DNA of 64,000 nt from the NCBI GenBank assembly GCA_015501075.1, contig JADNYJ010000016.1, positions 62,001 to 126,000 of the forward strand, in the 5' to 3' direction. Every line of letters begins with the position of its first letter. The stretch's first letter is position 1. This document shows, one piece after another, positions 33,331-46,712 of the stretch. A model generated the notes under the pieces. It made no database searches. It was not told where the DNA came from and saw only the letters and a list, made by a program, of their open reading frames with translations. The DNA is from Gymnopilus junonius (Eukaryota > Basidiomycota > Agaricomycetes > Agaricales > Galerinaceae). The position numbers and the translations under genes are program-made.

Positions 33331-33926
33331 CTCCTTCAATGGCAAAGTTCAGCTGGCCAAGAAAGCGGCCTGATCTAACTTCGCTTCCCCTGAACGACTT
33401 GGATGGATCGCTCTCGTATGGAGTAGGCAGGGTGTCTGAAGGTCTTTCGTTCAAATTTAATTGCAAGGTGACTGTTGAGTGAAAAGTTGTCGGTTCCAAA
33501 TTGTCACACCGCGCGCTCATAACTTCACGTGGCATCATGATAACAGGACTACCGTGACAAAGACCGCGTTTTGTTTCCGCCGTCTACCTTCGACATCCTG
33601 GCAATTGTAACTGGCTCTGACTTGCTTATTTTTCTTTCTGCCGTTTCTCTGATCCTGCGTGGACATCGGCCGTTCCAAGCCTTTTGTGTGTGAGCGGAGA
33701 ACAAATATCTGCTATCCATCAATCGCAAGTTCGAATTTCCTGTCAGAATGCGCCCACAAATTAACGTGAATTAGGCCTGGATATAGCCACACTGTTCACA
33801 TGGCCAGACACGCGGTGGTTGTGTTCTTCATAATTGACAGTCATTTGAGAAGCATAGAGTGCGTTTCCACGGCACAATAATATGATCGAGATCTCGCCAT
33901 AACGGGTACAACGGCTCATGGCCGCT

Positions 33927-33935
33927 TATAAAAGG
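33927..33935 (+). promoter_or_regulatory. TATA box in duplicated segment
   Basis: TATAAAAGG preceded by a GC-rich stretch and followed about 30 bp on by pyrimidine-rich sequence. It suggests a rightward transcript through the arm; the mirror copy is at 53814-53822. Confidence 0.5.
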
Positions 33936-36062
33936 CCATCCATTTCCTTGTCAGCGTCTTCATTCCGACCTTCTTTCTGCCCTCCATCTTCTACCCTTGA
34001 GGCGTTCTCCCCAAGAGACGTTCCGCAATCTCTGGTGGCTTGATTCTCATGGCGTTCGATTGCGTCGCCATCAGTTGTTCCTTCAATGGTCGGTAGATCA
34101 CTTGGGCATTTATCAGAAGAGTGAGCTCTTCTTATATCTATCATCTTCCTCATTAACTGAGGGTCATTTCATCTTCAACAGTAATCTGTACCACGCCTTC
34201 AGGCCTTTTCTTGGGCGTGGCGGATGGTTGATCCACCTACCTATTAGGCTCCTCTATCGTGAGGATGACCTGTGTAAAGCTTTCCAGATGCCATTTCCGT
34301 CACGCTCAACATGCCAGCGTTGCCGACTTTTTCAAGTGTATCGCTGGCAACTAGATATCACCATGAAAGTTAAGCTCTTTATGACTGTTGTCTCCCTCAT
34401 CGCTTGACGCTTTCTCATGTTCAGTTATAGTCTATGCCACGCCTTCGGGTCCATTCTCTTTTCCTCTCTGGTTCGCCTTGGGCGTGATTGATGACCTGCG
34501 TAAACTCTATCAGATCTCTCTCTTCTGGCGGCAGATCCCTGTCCACAGTATGCCTCCACTGCCTGTGGGCTGGGTGGCAGCTCGTGAGACCCTTGGGCGT
34601 TATGGATGATGAGCTGCCTACTAAACGGTAAAGTGAATCAGATGTCATCCATTGCGCTTAAAAGACCAGCGAATCCGGCAATAGACTTTCTCGACTGACT
34701 GGCCAAACGGCGAGTCATTCGGGATTCAAAACGCAGAGTATGCTCTTCTGATGCTTGTTTTGTTCCTCATCAACCGACACCGTTGTCTTGCGCTTAGTAG
34801 TAACATTTTTTACGAATCTTCCTTTCTGACTTGTATGTTCGTTTTACGTGTTATATATACTTATTCACCATTGTTGACTATCTTCTCCCTCTAGACTGCA
34901 GCATTATTTTATACCCCCTTCCTCCAATATTCGACTTTTTGGGAAGAGGGCCTGTCGGCAGGTTGGCTGCTACCACGCGTCGTTGGTAGTAGATGGCCTC
35001 AGCCTTGACTCTCTTGGTGCACCGTTACGGCGGGCCTGTGGCCAGGGGCGACTCAGTCATGTCGGGTGCTGAGTGGTCCCATTAAAGCACATTTGGACAT
35101 TCTGGACGATTGATCTACCTACCTATCAGGCCCCTCTATCCTTGCGGGCGACCTGTGTAAAATCCCTGATCTTGTCCAGGACGTTCACAAGCGGCATTGC
35201 ATTGCATTTCCCGTGAGTTTTTCTCTTCATTGCCATGTTCCTCATTAATTGATGTTCTTTCTGTTCTTTTCTTTAGACGTATTAGAACCCGACAACTAAC
35301 CCCTCAACAGCATTTTAAGGATTAACTCGCCAGACATTCGATGTCGGTCAGGAGTAACACTATCTGACCCTCTTCACTTCAAGAGCCTGAACATTTCTAC
35401 TCTATACCATACCATAATGCAAAATCAAACTTGACCGTCTAGGGAGATGGCACAATCAAAGTCATTTTTATTCTTACCCTATGTACTATTTTTTTCTTTC
35501 GCACGGAACTTAACTATTGCGAGATATCTCTCGCAGTGGGGCAGTTCCACTTTTTCCCTGGGGGCAGAGAGGCCTGTCTCTCTTTGTGCTCCCTTGTTGT
35601 CGGGCCCGGGGCTGGGCTTGGGTGCCTCAGTCTATTGTTCTGATAGATATGGGCCTCAAGTCTCTAAATCCACATTTTTCTTATTTTTAGTTTCTAATTG
35701 CAATTATGTACTTGGATATCAATCATATTTCCTGTGTTTGATTAACTCAATGTTGCGCTTTGCTCGAGCCTCGTTTATTTCGATACTTATTAGTCCAAGA
35801 TATAAGAAACTCACTTCGGAAGTTGCGTGCTAGACAAAATTTACCATGGGCAAGACCAGTGGACTTCAATAGTAATGTCCTTGATGAATTTTATAACTAG
35901 ATGTACAATAATGCAGCAGTGCTCGTTGAATTTTGTGTTCCTACTGTTAACAAATTGGTAGCAAAGTCTGTCCATTGAAAAAGTTCTCGAAGAACGTCAT
36001 GAAAATCGAAATATAACTGTCTGAGAAAACATGCAAATGTGGAGAAAAGAGTACGTTGCAGA

Positions 36063-36258
36063 TCATGGAACATATTCTGTTTTCGAAGGTGGAGGTGTAC
36101 CCGAAGGTCCTGGAGCCCATGATCGTTCCCAAGGAAGCACGCCCGAAGCAGCCTGATATGCAAGATACGACGAAGCATGCGCCGACATGGCCGTCTCTAC
36201 CTCCCTGTTACTTTCATCTCCCTTCCGCCTCCTATTCCCCAATAGCGAAAGCGTTGCA
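36063..36258 (-). pseudogene. Duplicated 3' end of the DUF3433-like gene
   Basis: This carries the last 65 or so codons, including the stop, of the gene at 48821-51685, identical in the parts compared (for example GNRRRKGDESNREVE and PPPSKTEYVP). There is no promoter or upstream exon here; the copy ends abruptly at the arm border and meets unrelated CCAT-rich DNA. Confidence 0.9.
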
Positions 36259-36664
36259 CCGTCTGGTCATCATCTACCCATCCATTCATCCATCCAATGC
36301 CCAAATCACGCCGATTTCGTGTAGTTGAGCTGTCAGAAATCAGAAGGATTGCCTGTACCTGTAGCGTAAGTAATATTAATATTACGAGCTGCAACCGCCC
36401 GGGCAAAACCGGCCCTCCGCCCGTTCTTTGTCGAGTAGACGCTCTTTTATTATAATAGATATAACGAGGGTATATATTTACACAATAAACAGAAAGAAAA
36501 AATACAGTTCACTTTATGCGTTTATTTCCAACTCCAATGACTCCTGCACCGTCACCCCATCTTCCAGTGATTTCTTCACAGTGCGGTTCTTAGCGATGCC
36601 CTAAGACGTAAGAGGGATCGGAAGGGACAACACAATCATTAGTTGTCGACACCCTCACTATCAT

Positions 36665-38634
<1,970 letters not shown>

Positions 38635-39250
38635 CAGTCAGTCTCAGATCTATAACTGTCGCTCCACAGGTAAAGAGACCACTTGCGTGTGGAATTGATT
38701 GGCCATTGGTGAGAGATCCGGTGGGTAGCAAAGCCTGTTATCAAGTGGATGTCGATATAACTGATCTCTTTATAGGTTGGGAAGAATCAAATGTATATGG
38801 GGGAAAATTGCGTGCTCAGAAACATAATTAAAGAGTCGATCACGCAATCGACGGAGCCTGTGTTCAGTGAGGGAATCTCGCAGTGTTGGTGTGGAAATGC
38901 CCTGGCAGATGATCGTGTTGTCATACTGTATATAGATGGCTTAAATTGTTGTGCTATCTGGTATAGATGGTACGCTATCTTCTGAGGGTTGCTGGAGGCC
39001 GAGAAGTGGTCGAGAGCGAAGATTGCAAAAGCTTAACCGAAGTTCAAGTCTAAAATTGAATCGGACATAGCAACCGAAAGGTTCATGTTCATCGCGGTTA
39101 TCTTATCTCTAGAATTCCGATCACTGCAAGTCACATTAGCACGTGTAAGTGAGAACGCGCTAATTGTGTCACACAGCGCCAAGTTCGACCTCTCCAATTT
39201 GCACCCGCGTGTCATCCTTCAGCGCTTCAGCTTCCTACGTCACGTTAGAT
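38635..39250. promoter_or_regulatory. Shared divergent intergenic region MET17/SUMO
   Basis: This 616-bp gap separates the two divergent starts. It contains CACGTG at 39140-39145, 105 bp upstream of the SUMO ATG and about 505 bp upstream of the MET17 ATG. In yeast, Cbf1 with Met4 binds CACGTG at MET genes; whether that holds here is inference. Confidence 0.45.
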
Positions 39251-39840
39251 ATGTCTCAAGAACCAGAGGATGTGAAGCCTAAGCTCAATCTGAACATCGC
39301 ATTCGATGGCCAACGTCCGTTGCTTCTACAATCTTGACCATCCTTACGCGTCATGGGCGCTGACCACCGATATGCCCTCTTTTTTCAGAAATTACTGTAA
39401 AGGTCAAAGTCAATATGAAGTTTGCAAAGATTTTCGAAGCTGCTGAGGTATGTTTCTTGCACGAGATATGCAGCAAATCTTGATTTTTATCCGTATGATC
39501 TGCAGAAACGATTTGGAAAAGACTCTGGTACGAGTGCGATGGAGCATGTTCTCGAAGTAAAATTCTCAACCACCCTCATGGAATGTTGCTACTACAGGAA
39601 CTTTAAGGTTTACTTACGAAGGAAACCGTGTCCAGCCAAGCCAAACTCCAGCAGAGGTCAGTTCACTGCGTAGGTCATAACACAGGAGTTTGCTCATGAA
39701 CGGTTTGAAGTTGGAAATGGAAGACGGAGATCAGATAGATGCATTTTTACAACAAGTTAGTTCCTTAGCTCTCTTTCTCATAGGACCAAGCACTCATGTC
39801 ATCAAACTTGCAGCTGGGTGGATACTTCCAACAATCATAG
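39251..39840 (+). CDS. SMT3: SUMO (Smt3-like) precursor
   Basis: Six exons (39251-39314, 39389-39447, 39506-39527, 39598-39656, 39711-39755, 39814-39840) give 91 residues. After a short acidic N-terminus comes the beta-grasp fold: KLNLNIAFDGQQITVKVKVN, AKIFEAAEKRFGKDSG, TLRFTYEGNRVQPSQTPAEL, EMEDGDQIDAFLQQLGG, then YFQQS. The Gly-Gly is the mature C-terminus; a Ulp-type protease must remove YFQQS before conjugation to lysines of target proteins. Strand two (ITVKVKV) matches the SIM-binding strand of human SUMO1 (IHFKVKM). Every intron is GT-AG and in phase. A diverged paralogue follows 287 bp downstream. Confidence 0.95.
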
Positions 39841-40127
39841 CGCGATTTTTAATACCCCTTTTATTTCTGCTCATGTTTTCTACGCGTCTTCCTTGCCAAG
39901 GCGTTACTATCCTCATTCTGGAATCAGACTGTCCTCCTGAAAATTTTCACTCTCAAGTTTGAACTTCGGAAGTCTGCTTGGTCTGGTCGATTGTGGTCAT
40001 GTGACCAACCACATTTATTTATGTCTTTTCATTTGGCCCAACAATTTCAAATTCGTCGTCAAGAACTCCTCCATAGTTCTTGGCAGAATCTCTCCTTGAC
40101 TCAGTGTTTCCTCTTATTTCTAAAAAA

Positions 40128-40701
40128 ATGTCTGTAGAGCCGAATCCCAAAATCCAAATTAAAGTAAATTTCCAGGATCAAGGTCAAATTCCTTTGGTCT
40201 TTTCTATGATTTCTTGCTGACAATTCTCCTATTCAGCTATGACGTTCAGCACAAGACGTGAGAAGCCATTGGTTAAAGTCTTCAGTACTTTTGCAGTATG
40301 TTCCCTCATAATGGGTGTCCGGAATTCGCGTTTACTCGATGTATTAGGAACGAATGAACATGGACACCAGTACGTGCATTTTAGCCCGAGCGCCATCTTG
40401 AAAGGAAGACCCATTCGCGCAAACGTCAGAAACACTACGATTTTACCTCAATCAGGACAGAATACGTCCCGAACAAACTCCCGCTGAAGTACGCCTGATT
40501 ACCAACAGTTATCCTTTTGATTCCTGTGGCCTTCTGATTTGCAATTCTTTGTGTGCAGTTGAATATGGAAGATGGCGAGGAAATTGATGCGACGTTGATG
40601 CAGGTTAGCCCTCGTTAGCATTTTGTGTGGGCAAGGGTTCTAACACCACGGTATCTTAGCAAGGCGGAGCGCTTTTTTCAACATTGGCCACTGGCTGGTA
40701 A
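40128..40701 (+). CDS. Diverged tandem SUMO paralogue
   Basis: Six exons (40128-40182, 40237-40295, 40348-40369, 40430-40488, 40559-40603, 40660-40701) give 93 residues with no frame break. Exons 2-5 are 59, 22, 59 and 45 nt, exactly as in the upstream SUMO gene, showing tandem duplication. The product starts MSVEPNPKIQIKVNF, keeps TLRFYLNQDRIRPEQTPAEL and NMEDGEEIDATLMQQGG, and ends ALFSTLATGW after the Gly-Gly. The second strand is changed: AMTFSTRREKPL replaces QITVKVKVNMKF, so the Val-Lys pattern that binds SIMs is lost. It may be a specialised modifier, or a protein under relaxed constraint; intact splicing and the conserved C-terminal half favour function. Confidence 0.85.
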
Positions 40702-41456
40702 ATGATGGATGTCGATTTTTTTTCGCGGGAGGTGAATGTCCTGGATCGCCCTATGGAGGTGAGTATGTGTGACCTCTCTTGAATCCAGTTCCTGAACCTT
40801 TCAAAAGTCCTTGTCTTTCGCCCTACTTTTTTACACCGACAGGGATATGCTCATCCCTCATATCACTCCGTCGATTTGCTGCTGCACGACTTAATGATCC
40901 TCATCATAGGACACTTCAGGATTGCCATAAAACCCAGCCTTTGGAGTTTAGGATTGTGAACCTTTATTCACATCTAATTTTGTATGCCCTAATTATTTAC
41001 CTGTTGGCTACTTATATCTTCCGTATAAAAACGCGAATCGTTTGAGCGCCCTAGTCTGCCAAGTTTTGTCAGTGTGAGATCCTGGAGCGAGAAGGTACGT
41101 ACAAGTACAAGTATTATTCTCGCCGCTTTACGTCGCGGGAACACATGCAAGGGTCGAGTCTGGTGAAGAAAGCTTACGATGATGTTCCGAGTCAGCCCTC
41201 GGCCGGTGGCCTGGTCAAGAAATGTGCACTTCGTCGACCGCAGGCCTACATTCTTCCTTTTGACATCGTGGGCATTCTTCTGCACCACGCGAATGAGGAA
41301 GTCAGCACGACTTTATTTAGGAGGTCGCCATCAGCCGATGCGGAGTCATACTTGGCAAGTGATCAATCATCACACCTTATAATTTGCCCTCGTTCACCCC
41401 ACTCCTAAAAAGAAGATGCAGCGGGCCAAAGTTGAGCATCTTGCGTTATCTCACTC
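40702..41456. other. Intergenic, upstream of transporter
   Basis: I see no gene here. The stretch separates the SUMO pair from the second DMT transporter. Confidence 0.4.
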
Positions 41457-43222
41457 ATGTCCTCCAGCGGAAACGTGTGGGCGTCGTCGTCTACCAGCAC
41501 TGGTCCCTCCTACATCGAATCACACTGGGATGGCCCCACTACGAGTCGGAGAACGAGATAGGAGCTCCGTCCTCCAGATATCAAAAATTCAACCACGGCT
41601 TCCGCGATGTCGTGCAGAGGAACACTGGTCTCCTGCTCTTCGTAGCCTCTCAGGCGTTTTATTCAATGATGGACACGGCGGTGAAGGTCTTGCACGGAAT
41701 TGACCCCCCCGTGACGACTCTGCAGCTTATCATTGTTCGAATGGTACTTAAAATTCAACTTCCAATGCGGGAATACTTTTTAAAAATCTCATTTCTATGC
41801 AAAAGAGTATCACATTTGTCTGCTGCATGATATACATGTACGATTACCTATCTTTTTCCGAACGAGGAATGTTTGCTCAAGGATTTTTTTTGACCCAGGC
41901 ATATCGCAGGAATACCCGACCCGCTTTTGGGACCCAAGGGCATCCGTCATTTACTTCTCCTACGGGGCTTTGGAGGGTATGAGCTGGTTTCTCACTTACC
42001 AAGATGCTGTTGATGACCTCTCTTTCCTTCACGTAGATTTTTCGGACTGTTCGGAATCTACTATTCCCTGCAATATCTTTCCCTCTCGGACGCTGTGGTC
42101 TTGACATTCCTCACACCTACGTGTACAGCTATTGCTGGGTCTGCATTCTTGGGAGAAGGATACCATTTGCGCCAAGCCGTTGCTAGCTGTGAGTTTACAT
42201 GATAGTCTTCTTATTTATCCCTCCAAACCTTGTTATTTTTACTTCTCCTCCGGTAGTGGTCAGTCTCGCTGGTGTAATTTTGATCGCCCGTCCTGCCACC
42301 ATCTTTGGACACCCTTCAGATTTACCTGGCGGCAACCGACCTGGGGAGACAGTCTCCGCTGCTCATAGATTATTGGCAGTCGGGTAAGTTTGCGATTGTC
42401 TATGAAATACATTTTTCTCAATAGAAGTTAGGGCTGCTCTACTTGGCGTTGTGGGTTCCTCAACGGCCTGTAAGTAGATTTCGTAGCATTCAGCTTCGCT
42501 GGCTCACCTTAATGAACAGACACAACAATTAGAGCCATCGGCAAGAGAGCCCATTTTATGCATAATATGGTGTTCTTCTCGATGGTTTGTGTAGTCGTGT
42601 CAAGTGTTTCGTAAGTTGTGGAGCTTCATAGTTGGTTTGTTGCTTTCAGTAAATTTCAAGTACTGTCTAGGATGGTTGTGACGCGGACGCCCATAATTAT
42701 CCCGCGCCAATTGGACTGGCTCTCATTGTTGGTGATGATTGGCATATTCGGATTTGTTGCCCAAGTAGGTCTACATGGAATTCTTATAGACCCTTCTGAC
42801 CCTCCGTTGGATTTGTAGATGCTCATGACTATGGGCCTTCAACGTGGAGCGGCTGGACACGTTACAATGGCCTTATACACTCAGGTAACTATCCCTTTCG
42901 GTCCCAACAAATGTCGCTTATTGTGTACCGTAGATCGTGTTCGCGGTCATCCTCGAATATATATTTTTCCACACTATCCCCCAAGTCCTTTCCATTATCG
43001 GGACGACGATGATCATAACCTCAGCTATCTACATTGCAGTGGGTTTTCATTTCCATCATTTTCATAAGACCAAGCAGATATTGATATAGCAACTTTCAGC
43101 TCACAAAACGGAATGAAAAGACCTCGCCGATCCCAACATTCTCCTCTGAACGCGATGGTCTGGAGCGGCCGCTGCTCTCCGAAGACGTTTCTCCGACCTA
43201 CGATGGGAGAACATCGCGATAG
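41457..43222 (+). CDS. DMT-superfamily (EamA) transporter, paralogue of 15077
   Basis: The start MSSSGNVWASSSTSTG joins through an intron at 41503-41561 to GAPSSRYQKFNHGFRD, then QAFYSMMDTAVKVLHGIDPP, a SITFVCCMIYM exon, GIPDPLLGPKGIRHLLLLRG, GLFGIYYSLQYLSLSDAVVL, VSLAGVILIARPATIFG, KRAHFMHNMVFFSMV, RQLDWLSLLVMIGIFGF and MGLQRGAAGHVTMALYTQ. The tail ends DGRTSR at 43222. Intron positions follow the first transporter, so the two are paralogues about 26 kb apart. It has about ten membrane spans and the substrate is unknown. Without the first intron the frame would break, so that intron is inferred from frame continuity. Confidence 0.85.
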
Positions 43223-43573
43223 CGACAGACTTAGGAAAATCGGACTTCCCTCCACCTATATAATGTAAACTTACGGAGGGTTTGCTTCCAGCTTTCTTGG
43301 ATACCTTGCGGAACTTGGCATCAAACATTCTACAGGCTTATATCATTCTTGGAGAAGTAAATTCTTTTTGTCAAATTAGAGGTAGTGATAAGAAGTCTGC
43401 AATTGCTAGTTGCTAAAGGATGTTATCTTGCATGGATAATTTATACAATTCGAAACAATATGCGAAAATAAAAGCAGAGTAGGAGAAATGTGCTCGGGTG
43501 TTCGAGTAAGCGTTGATTACTACAGAAAAAAAATATTGAAGGAATGACTGCGTTATGAAATCGTTGATAAGAA

Positions 43574-45358
43574 TCAACTTGGAGAACCGTAGCTGGGGTA
43601 CGGGGGCGGTAATTCAATGGGAACGGGGCCTGCATCTTGATGCTGGAAAACTTCTGGATCTCCATCAGCGTTTGCCACCGACAAAGGTGGCCAATTTGCT
43701 GTACTGATCGGCTTTTTCTTAGACTCGTGTAAACGGGTGAAAACCGCAATGCCTGGTAATGATTTTGCCGAGGGACCTCCAGAACGTGCGGGCAAATTGG
43801 CATAACCAGAGCTCTGATCAAATTCTTCTAAATCTAAACTTGGTTTATTGTTGAGGTACGTGGGCAAAGGGTTCATAGTCCAGCTATTCCCTCCCATCGG
43901 ATGATAAGACAAAGCGACAGTTGGCGCAGTGTTTGGAAGAGAAGAAAGCGAAGGGTTTGGAGTGTGAGTCTGCCTTGTAATCGATGTTTGCGCTGCAAGC
44001 CCCGGCAGAATAAACGATGACGAGACTAGTGGGTTGAAGTCGTTGTTGATAGTGGCATGCGGTGACTTTGGTTCGAATGTGATACGATGCGAGGTTTGGG
44101 CCTGAGGCTGACGCTTCCGTCTCCATGTGTAAAAGGCTACACTGCACAATATAATCAACACAAGCAACGACGCAGCGATGGACCCTCCGATAATAAGAGA
44201 ATGAAGCTTTTCTTTTGGTTTCTCCCCTGAGCTAGCTATGCCTTGCTCTGGAATTATCGTTGGATTGGCACCTGGGCTGCTGCTGCTCGAGGTGTTCAGG
44301 TTTGAGCTATCATTGTCTGAGCTTGTGTTGTTTAAGCTGGTAGTACCGAAAGAGGTGACAAGGTCCCCACAGGAGATGTCAGTGCTGCCTATGGTATCCA
44401 CAACTGGAGTACCAGTGGCCCAACGTCCTGAGCTGTTTATAAAGTAAGACGACATGCTACCGGAACAAGAGTCTGAGACTTACGAATCACTGACTGCCGC
44501 TATCCGTAGAATAACATGGCAAAATGACCGTAATGTTAATGATTGTGGACGGCAGTAATATGTCGATGTATCACTTACCGATAAGTTGGCTGTTTGGATT
44601 TGCACGGTTGATGTAAGTCAAAACGTCAAAGCCGGGAAGTACAGTTACGTTTGTGAAGTCAGGAAAATTGGGTTGGACCAAAGTCACAGTATATGGAGGA
44701 TTGCCACCCTGTATTGTGACGCCCCACGGGTCGCAGGTAGTCAGTTGCTCTGGACTTGTGACATTCGTAGTGACTGTAAAAGAGGGTATGGTCGGAGCAG
44801 CAGTAGCACACTCTGCTGTTTGGCCGGCTGAAGTCGTACGAAGGGTCAAATTTCACAACGAATAGGATGAAGGGACTGACTTACAGACAACAGTGAAGAT
44901 TTGCGATGCTAAGCCACCCGGACTTCCATTCGCATCAACCACGCTCAGTGCCAGTCGAGATCCAACCTGCTTTGACAAATGAGGAAAGACTCCTGAAAAA
45001 AGGCCCTTCACTAACGGGTTGAGAAACCGTCCAGGTAAGATTGGTCGGGTCTGTTCCAATGAAGTATGTTGCTGGCGTATCGTTCAATGCGAAAGCTATC
45101 ATGTAGAACGGAGGTGTAGGAATTCTGGGGGAATCTGTAGGATATAATATTACTATCGATATCTGAGAGCATGTTGGGACGGAGGTCGTCAAAGCCTGGG
45201 ACCGATACAATCACAATCAGACAGCCATGCGAAAGAAAATTCTTAAAAACCTCATTGGAGCCAAAGGACCATTGAAAAAGGCCTGTTTCCTGGGCCTGGG
45301 ACGAAGACAGTAAAGCAGCGATAGCTAATAACGCATATAAACTGTCAATGGCAGTCAT
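43574..45358 (-). CDS. Single-pass membrane glycoprotein, signal peptide, PY tail
   Basis: A multi-exon gene beginning MTAIDSLYALLAIAALLSSS, a signal peptide ending near QAQE. The ectodomain has FQWSFGSNE, a TCSQISI segment, TPPFYMIAFALNDTPATYFI, LTWTVSQP, SRLALSVVDANGSPGG, TTCDPWGVTIQGGNPPYTVT, TYINRANPNSQLI and an Asn/Ser-rich stretch likely glycosylated. One span, SLIIGGSIAASLLVLIILC, is followed by a basic stop-transfer RRKRQ and a cytosolic tail of about 190 residues ending IELPPPYPSYGSP, with a PPPY motif that WW-domain ubiquitin ligases may bind. Related proteins are common in Agaricomycetes; the role is unknown to me. A decayed copy lies downstream of its 5' end at 46095-46500. Confidence 0.8.
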
Positions 45359-46094
45359 CTTGACATCAAGGAGGGATTGGTTTGAAGGAGTGAAGGACGG
45401 CGCTTGTTGGAAGGCATGGCTTTAGAACTGCTGGCAGTGACCATCATGGACAGGCACGTAGAACAATTAGTAAACGCAATTCCTTGTATTTTCACTTTGT
45501 CACTGTGGGCGTCCGAAACAAAGCGTCAGTCTAACCGCTTCCTTTTACAAGGTTTGCCAAATCCGGGCATCCCTACCACCCGGCACACGGTTCCTGTCGG
45601 AAGATGGCTTGGCAGCAGGCTCGCCTTGACAGTATCAAAATTCGGATTCACGAAGCAGCTCTCAGCAGTTTACCGCTAAAGACAACCCGGAGGATTAAGA
45701 ATATTTTGGTTAATACTGTTTATTGTAGTTCTCTTGAATATGAACTTACATGCCTTTTCCACTTAGAAACCTTGCAGTTATATAGGCGCCAATTATTTAA
45801 TGAATTGCACACGCGTGATTGATCAATAGGTCCCCACTTGTTGTGACCGAGACCTTCCCAATGGCAAGCCCCATTCTTGCTGGAAAGCCAAAAGAAGCCT
45901 TGTTTACTTTTAGGTAGCGATACAAAGCTTGGATGCTAAAGCACTCTATCTTGAATAAAGGTTAAAAACGCCGAAATCACTCCAGTGAGTCCCAGAACTA
46001 TAATTCGGAAATGCAGGTGGGATTTCAACGCGACGTGTACAATTATCAGTGTCCGATATTGGAACACGTCCTTGTCTTGATTTTCGTTTGCAAT
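45359..46094. other. Intergenic, possible further pseudogene sequence
   Basis: I see no intact gene. Part of this stretch may belong to the decayed glycoprotein copy that follows, but similarity is too weak to delimit. Confidence 0.35.
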
Positions 46095-46500
46095 TACGAC
46101 CGGTAAAGGCAGCCGGGGAGCGAAAGTGGTTTGCCATGGGAAATGTTAGTGCTCCCCTCGTATCGATGATTGGAGCGCCAATGGCTCAGCAAAAAATGCT
46201 GTAACTAAAGTGAGAGTACGAACCCTTGACAACGGCTATCAGAAGTGTTTAAGCATCAAGGACTCAAAACAACATTTTGACCTGACACCTAGCGGTAAAC
46301 TTGGTTGATGTAAATGACGAGCTCGAATTCGAGAGGTAAAGCAGCTTTTGCGAAATCAGGGGGGGTTGGGCTGGACCAAAGTTACAGAACATATGAGGAG
46401 GAATCGGGGCTTGTCTTAATTCCCATCATGGTTCGCAAGTCGTCAATAGTGGTATCGTTGAAGGACCAGCGATGCATTTTGCTGTCTCATCAGTTTATGG
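46095..46500 (-). pseudogene. Decayed tandem copy of the membrane glycoprotein gene
   Basis: Plus-strand sequence aligns in the same orientation with 44360-44760. For example GGTTGATGTAAATGAC matches GGTTGATGTAAGTCAA, and GGTTGGGCTGGACCAAAG matches GGTTGGACCAAAG in spacing and context. The segment near 46145-46185 also matches 44380-44420. Frames are broken by stops and indels, and no signal peptide or transmembrane exon is left. Confidence 0.7.
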
Positions 46501-46712
46501 AAAGTCAGCTTTACTGAAGAATGGGATAAAAGGAATGATTTACTCATAATCGCCGTAAGGTCTGGGGCTTTGTACTTTGTACTTGGGTATCAGCAAATCC
46601 TTTTTTTGGAATTTATTTATTTGTAATCAAATTATCAAAAGATAAATCTCGGACCGTTTAACCGATCAATACTATCCATCATCGTTGGTGATGTTTCCGA
46701 CCACTTACACAC

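Larger units (their letters stand above)
33331..36258 (+). repeat. Inverted segmental duplication, left arm (2.93 kb)
   Basis: This segment is the reverse complement of 51490-54418; paired positions sum to 87748 or 87749. Long stretches are identical, and the only difference I found is one A missing in the left arm near 35874. Inside are a TATA box, TATAAAAGG at 33927-33935, and three diverged units (near 34230, 34450 and 35120) sharing GATC(C/T)ACCTACCTAT or GACCTG(T/C)GTAAA. The right end of the arm carries the 3' end of the DUF3433-like gene, so this arm is the derived copy. Confidence 0.93.

Noticed and set aside
35447..35833. 128-residue open frame in the duplicated arm (also 51916-52302)
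   Set aside because: Identity between arms comes from the recent duplication, not selection; composition is irregular and no domain is seen.
36530..36610. Lys-rich open frame after the MET17 stop as an extra exon
   Set aside because: No splice phase joins it in frame, and MET17 already ends at a family-typical position.
40237..40500. Second SUMO gene as a pseudogene
   Set aside because: Stops seen in the raw frames all fall in introns; the six-exon model is open throughout.
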